64,000 nt of DNA from Diadema setosum. Its lineage: Eukaryota; Echinodermata; Echinoidea; Diadematoida; Diadematidae. Position 1 is the first letter of the stretch. Every line of letters starts with the position of its first letter. The position numbers and the translations under genes were made by a program. Positions 59,876 through 64,000 of the stretch are shown here, piece after piece. Below the pieces are notes generated by a model, which worked only from the letters and a program-made list of their open reading frames with translations, did not search any database and was not told the DNA's origin. The DNA is taken from positions 6,252,501-6,316,500 of the forward strand of contig CM067064.1 of the NCBI GenBank assembly GCA_033980235.1, given 5' to 3'.

Positions 59876-60594
59876 CTGCAGATGGCCATCTGCAGGCCAT
59901 CCGATAGCTATCCGATGCTATGCCATCCGATAACTATCGGATGGCAATTTCACATGCAAATTAGTTACCATCAGCAAGCCATCGGCTAGCAGATGGCTTG
60001 CTGATGGGTACATTCCCCGATGGCTTGCTGATGGGTACATTTCCCGATGGCTTGCCGATGGGTACATTTCCTGATGGCTTGCTGATAACACTGCGGATGG
60101 CTATACCTACTGGCCATCCGATGGCTATCCGGTGGTTATCCGATGGCTATCGGATGGCAATTTCACATGCAAATTAGTTACCATCAGCAAGCCATCCGCT
60201 AGCAGATGGCTTGCTGATGGGTAAATTTCCCGATGGCTTGCTGATGGTAAATTTCCCGATGGCTTGCCGATGGGTGCATTTCCTGATGGCTTGCTGAGAG
60301 CACTGCGGATCGCTATACCTACTGGCCATCCGATGGCTATCCGGTGGTTATCCGATGGCTATCGGATGGCAATTTCACATGCAAATTAGTTACCTTCAGC
60401 AAGCCATCCGCTAGCAGATGGCTTGCTGATGAGTACATTTCCCGATGGCTTGCTGATGGGTGAATTTCCCGATGGCTTGCTGATGGGTAAATTTCCCGAT
60501 GGCTTGCTGATGGGTATACATTTGCCAATGGCTTTCCGATACATGGGTACATTTTCCGATGGCTGATAGCACTATATATGGATGTATAACACAC

Positions 60595-60769
60595 CTGTAC
60601 ATACTAGCCACCCGCAATGGCTTGCTGATGGGTACATTTCGAACACACTCTGAAGAGTCTCTTCTGCAGGCTTGATGACCATCTGGTACCTCATGACCTC
60701 TTGGCCAACATCAGGTACGGTATTTGGGTATCTGAACTTTGATTTGCTCAGTTTTCCCATCCATAATTG
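60595..60769 (-). CDS. Candidate second exon of a minus-strand gene embedded in a CATCGG repeat
   Basis: On the minus strand a branchpoint-like TACTAAT and the acceptor TTTCTCTAG precede an open segment. It reads QLWMGKLSKSKFRYPN, then TVPDVGQEVMRYQMVIKPAE and ETLQSVFEM, before running into repeat-derived MYPSASH. A GTGTGT donor follows at 60593-60594, leaving the last codon in phase 1. The phase-0 start matches the phase-0 end of the candidate first exon at 61570. I do not recognise the protein. The 3' part of the exon is made of the same 27-bp repeat that fills 60.0-60.6 kb, so either the repeat expanded out of an exon or the element brought its own gene. A non-functional remnant is possible. 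Confidence 0.4.
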
Positions 60770-61569
60770 CTAGAGAAACATTAGTACCGGTAGCAGGAAT
60801 TCCTCTTTCCACTGTCCATTCTCATGGAAGATTAGCTGTAGATTCAAATTCAAGCTGTTGGGGAGGCTGTAGCTGCTCCATCATGTAAAATCAAATGAAG
60901 AAATCCGCATGCATCCACAAACCACGTCACAATCCTTGTACGTTATAGTAATAGGACAATTTCTGGCTGGTGTATCCGGTCACACGAAGTCAGCACCTTT
61001 CTGCAGGAATCTCTGTTAAGATCAATTTTCAATACGTCATTGCCACAATCCACGCAGAGACTCTATCATCTCGGTTCATAGAGATATCAGGCCTACTAGT
61101 ACCGGTACTATAATTCCCAGAAATATCTCAAAGTCCGATCGGTATAAGACTTACCATTGCGCAGGTATATCCACTGCACTAACACACACAGTCCCACTCA
61201 TAGTAATTTGCGTAAATATGTCTCATGGAGCTTAACATATCACATGGCAGGAGTTAATTGACACAATTTCCGATGCAAAAACGTTTAGGCTCCACTCCTG
61301 ATACTATGTAACATTGCTTGGTCCTTTTAGAGACTACCATTAACATCTTGCGGGTTCACAATCACTCACCATTCAGTTGGTACCGGGTAATCATGTTCGA
61401 TTCATCATCTTCTAGCTGACACTGGATACTACTAATATAAGGCTCATACTGAACATTGCAGCTACACTTGATCCACCATAATTGCAGGCTCTTCAGTTTT
61501 CACACAAAGTTAGGACATTCTGTTACTGTGTGACATTAAAATATGGGATAAAATGAGAAACTTGCTTAC

Positions 61570-61599
61570 CTGCTGATAAGAATGATGGAGGAGAGACAT
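61570..61599 (-). CDS. Candidate first coding exon of the minus-strand gene
   Basis: On the minus strand an ATG at 61599 opens MSLLHHSYQQ and ends exactly at a strong donor, CAG followed by GTAAGC, in phase 0. Splicing to 60769 removes an 800-bp intron and keeps the frame open into QLWMGK. The frame stays open upstream of the ATG for about 27 codons before a stop, so the start is a choice, not a proof. Upstream on the same strand are a CCAAT pentamer in AGACCAATGAG and an AT-rich tract, but no convincing promoter. The exon lies between the two repeat blocks of the CATCGG element. Confidence 0.35.
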
Positions 61600-62649
61600 A
61601 GACCCTACTGGAGTTGTGCATGGAGTGGTGTAGGAATGATGATGGCCAACGGTTATTTCAAAGCTGGTTTAACCAGGGAGGTGGGCACCTCATTGGTCTA
61701 ACCACAAGGTCATCATCACACCATACAGTCTCTCCCCCAGTCTCTTGGCCTGGCCCATAAATTTTCTTAATGACACACAAATATATATTGTATATGAACT
61801 CCTGGTTTCAAAGACTATGTTTGCTGATGTCTTCCTGGTGATACAAATGATCAGATTTTTGAAACTACAAGTTTTCTGATGGCTTCCTGATAACTGTTTT
61901 TATTTGCCAATGTCATCTTGATGGTTGATGCTTTGCCATCAGTAAGACATCAGCTACCTGATGTCTTCCCGATGGTTAGGTGAGAAGCTGTTTAAAAAAC
62001 CGAGTTTGCTGATGTGCTCCTGATAGTTATCAATTGGCCATCGGCTAGCCGATGTCTTGTCGATAACTGGGTTAGAAACGATCAGAAAGACATCAGCTAC
62101 CCGATGTCTTCCTGATGGTTAGGTGAGAAGCTGTTTCAAAAACTAAGTTTGCTGATGTGCTCCTGATAGTTATCGATTGGCCATCAGCTAGCCGATGTCT
62201 TGCTGATAACTGGGTTAGAAACTATCAGGAAGACATCGGGTAGCGGGTGATTGCTGATAGCTACCAAATCACTGCCCAAATGCTATCCGATAACCATCGG
62301 ATGATCATCCGATGGCTAGCGGATGGTATTCTTTTTTGGTATGGGTTTGCCTAGCGCACCATTTTAATTCCCACCCAGTGTTAATGGGAGATTGACAGAA
62401 AATCGTTCATTCCAATATACCTGCAATACTGCTTGGCTTTTCAGCTCACTAGTGGCTTAAATCTCTCTGGACTGCTATCGCGAAATGCCGTTATTCCTGT
62501 TGCCATGGTAACGACAAAGTTAAATGCTATAGAGTGAGATGGTAATACTCAGTGCCCTGTACGCATTGTCAGCCATTCCCCATACTGCATGAGGTTTTGT
62601 TATAGTTTTTCTAATATCATCTTCTTGTTTGATGAAGTTCCAATATGGC

Positions 62650-63258
62650 TATATAAACATTTAAAAACAAAATCATATCCAGGAGGACTACAAATTGTTT
62701 AAAGGACAAGTTCACCTTCATAAACATAAGGATTAAGAGAATGCAGCAATATTAGTAGAACACATCAGTGAAAGTTTGAGGAAAATTGGACAATCGATGC
62801 AAAAGTTATGAATTTTTAAAATTCTTGTGTTGGAACCGCTGGATGAGGAGACTACTAAGGCTCGTGACGTCATATGAGTACAACAGTATATAGAAAATGT
62901 AAAGAAAATTCAACATATTTTCACTTTTTTTCGCATAATAAAAGAACACTTGAATATATAAACATTTAAAAACAAAATCATATCCAGGAGGACTACAAAT
63001 TGTTTAAAGGACAAGTTCACCTTCATAAACATAAGGATTAAGAGAATGCAGCAATATTAGTAGAACACATCAGTGAAAGTTTGAGGAAAATTGGACAATC
63101 GATGCAAAAGTTATGAATTTTTAAAATTCTTGTGTTGGAACCGCTGGATGAGGAGACTACTAAGGCTCGTGACGTCATATGAGTACAACAGTATATAGAA
63201 AATGTAAAGAAAATTCAACATATTTTCACTTTTTTTCGCATAATAAAAGAACACTTGA
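62650..63258 (+). repeat. 305-bp direct tandem duplication
   Basis: 62650-62954 and 62955-63258 appear identical base for base over the whole unit, from ATATAAACATTTAAAAACAA to CATAATAAAAGAACACTTGA. The unit contains AAAGGACAAGTTCACC. Confidence 0.95.
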
Positions 63259-63572
63259 CTTGCCGCTTTCTAAAGGCAATGGGAATAATATTACCCATAA
63301 CATATGTCAGTAATGAGTCAAGGGAATGTGTACTTTTTTCAAAAGATGAAATTTTGTGAAATTCTCTTTATATGTTCCTTATATTGTTGTATGCATGTGA
63401 CATCATACACTGCAGTAGTCTTCTCATCCAGCGGTGACTGCACAAAAGCTTCAAAAATTCATAACTTTTGAACGGATAGTCCAATTTTCCTCAAAGTTTC
63501 AATGATGTGTTCTACTAATATTGCTACACTCTCTCAATCCTTATGTTAATGAAGGTGAACTTGTCCTCTAAA
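62698..63572. mobile_element. Palindromic AGGACAAGTTCACC element
   Basis: TTTAAAGGACAAGTTCACCT at the left and AGGTGAACTTGTCCTCTAAA at the right are inverted. 63385-63572 is a diverged inverted copy of 62703-62900 (CTCATCCAGCGGTGACTGCA, AATTCATAACTTTTGAACG). The left arm has been duplicated in tandem. Confidence 0.75.
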
Positions 63573-63763
63573 TTGGATTTTTACCTCTCACAGGGCCACC
63601 CATTGAAAATGGAGCAGATCATTTCCAGAGTCATTTTGCGATAGATGTTCCACTGATGCAAGGAAGTCTGTAGCTCCTAGTTCTTAGGGATGAATGATTA
63701 GAAGGTGGTATTTTGAAACCTTTGAGAAGGTTTCTTTCATTCTTCTCCTTAAAAACGCATCAG

Positions 63764-63856
63764 TTAACCCATTGAAGACGGGTCGATTTTACTACAACAC
63801 ACATTTCCCATAGACATCTGTCCGAGTATACTTGGGACTCCTCTTCAATAGGTTAA
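63764..63856. mobile_element. Short TTAACCC-ended MITE, copy 2
   Basis: TTAACCCATTGAAGACGGG and CTCTTCAATAGGTTAA are cleaner inverted ends than in the 43.2-kb copy. The interior CATTTCCCATAGACATCTG is nearly identical. Confidence 0.75.
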
Positions 63857-64000
63857 TCTCTAAAAATCTGAGCATGACAGCAGTCATTTATTTGATGATG
63901 ATATCTCAAATATATTAGTTGAAGTAGATGCTGTCGCCCAGGCGAGTTCATAATAGTTTTTTTTTTTTTTTTTAATCAGCCAGCTATCAAAATTCTTTCT

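Larger units (their letters stand above)
59876..62340. repeat. CATCGG/GATGGC higher-order repeat element
   Basis: Two blocks are built from CCATCCGATGG-like palindromic words. Block 1 (59876-60640) has three ~213-bp units anchored by ATGGCAATTTCACATGCAAA at 59941, 60154 and 60366, each containing 27-bp subrepeats of GATGGCTTGCTGATGGGTAC. Block 2 (61860-62340) has 143-bp units anchored by GACATC at 61946, 62089 and 62232. About 1.2 kb between the blocks is non-repetitive and contains the candidate minus-strand exons. Both outer ends carry CCATCCG(A/C)TAGC in opposite orientation, suggesting one element. Confidence 0.75.

Overview
The window is animal (metazoan) nuclear DNA: AT-rich, repeat-dense, with short exons bounded by GT-AG splice sites and long introns. 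There is no bacterial-type gene organisation. The abundance of TA-flanked foldback elements, tRNA-derived SINEs, GATA/CTTT/TA microsatellites, poly-C tracts and a Helitron-like element with a ~160-bp tandem core fits a marine invertebrate, perhaps an echinoderm or another invertebrate deuterostome. Species cannot be fixed from sequence alone.

Layout. (1) 1.5-7.7 kb, + strand: five consecutive, phase-compatible exons of one protein-coding gene. Together they encode a linker and most of a PTB/PID phosphotyrosine-binding-like domain. Introns between them carry hairpin MITEs, microsatellites and a minisatellite. (2) 7.7-13.1 kb: intron or intergenic DNA with a minus-strand SINE and several MITEs. 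(3) 13.1-29.1 kb: a head-to-tail array of a large repeat unit, made of unit 1 (6.98 kb), unit 2 (6.54 kb) and unit 3 (2.47 kb, with about 4 kb deleted at a G-tract). Units 1 and 2 each contain a complete Helitron-like non-autonomous element with 159-bp internal tandem repeats. Unit 1 alone carries a 436-bp MITE whose empty site is preserved in the other units. (4) 29.1-59.8 kb: mostly non-coding DNA with many MITEs, SINE-like DNA and simple repeats. It has a few isolated exon candidates on both strands, including a possible PTB C-terminal helix exon at 31.9 kb and a well-bounded exon at 57.1 kb. (5) 59.9-62.3 kb: a CATCGG/GATGGC-rich higher-order repeat (213-bp and 143-bp periods) enclosing what looks like the first two exons of a minus-strand gene. 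(6) 62.6-63.6 kb: a 305-bp apparently perfect tandem duplication facing an inverted, older copy of the same element.

Only the PTB gene is reasonably secure as a host gene. If the 31.9-kb exon belongs to it, the 16-kb array sits inside one of its introns. All other protein calls are candidates needing transcript evidence. Most of the longer ORFs are by-products of tandem repeats whose period is a multiple of three.
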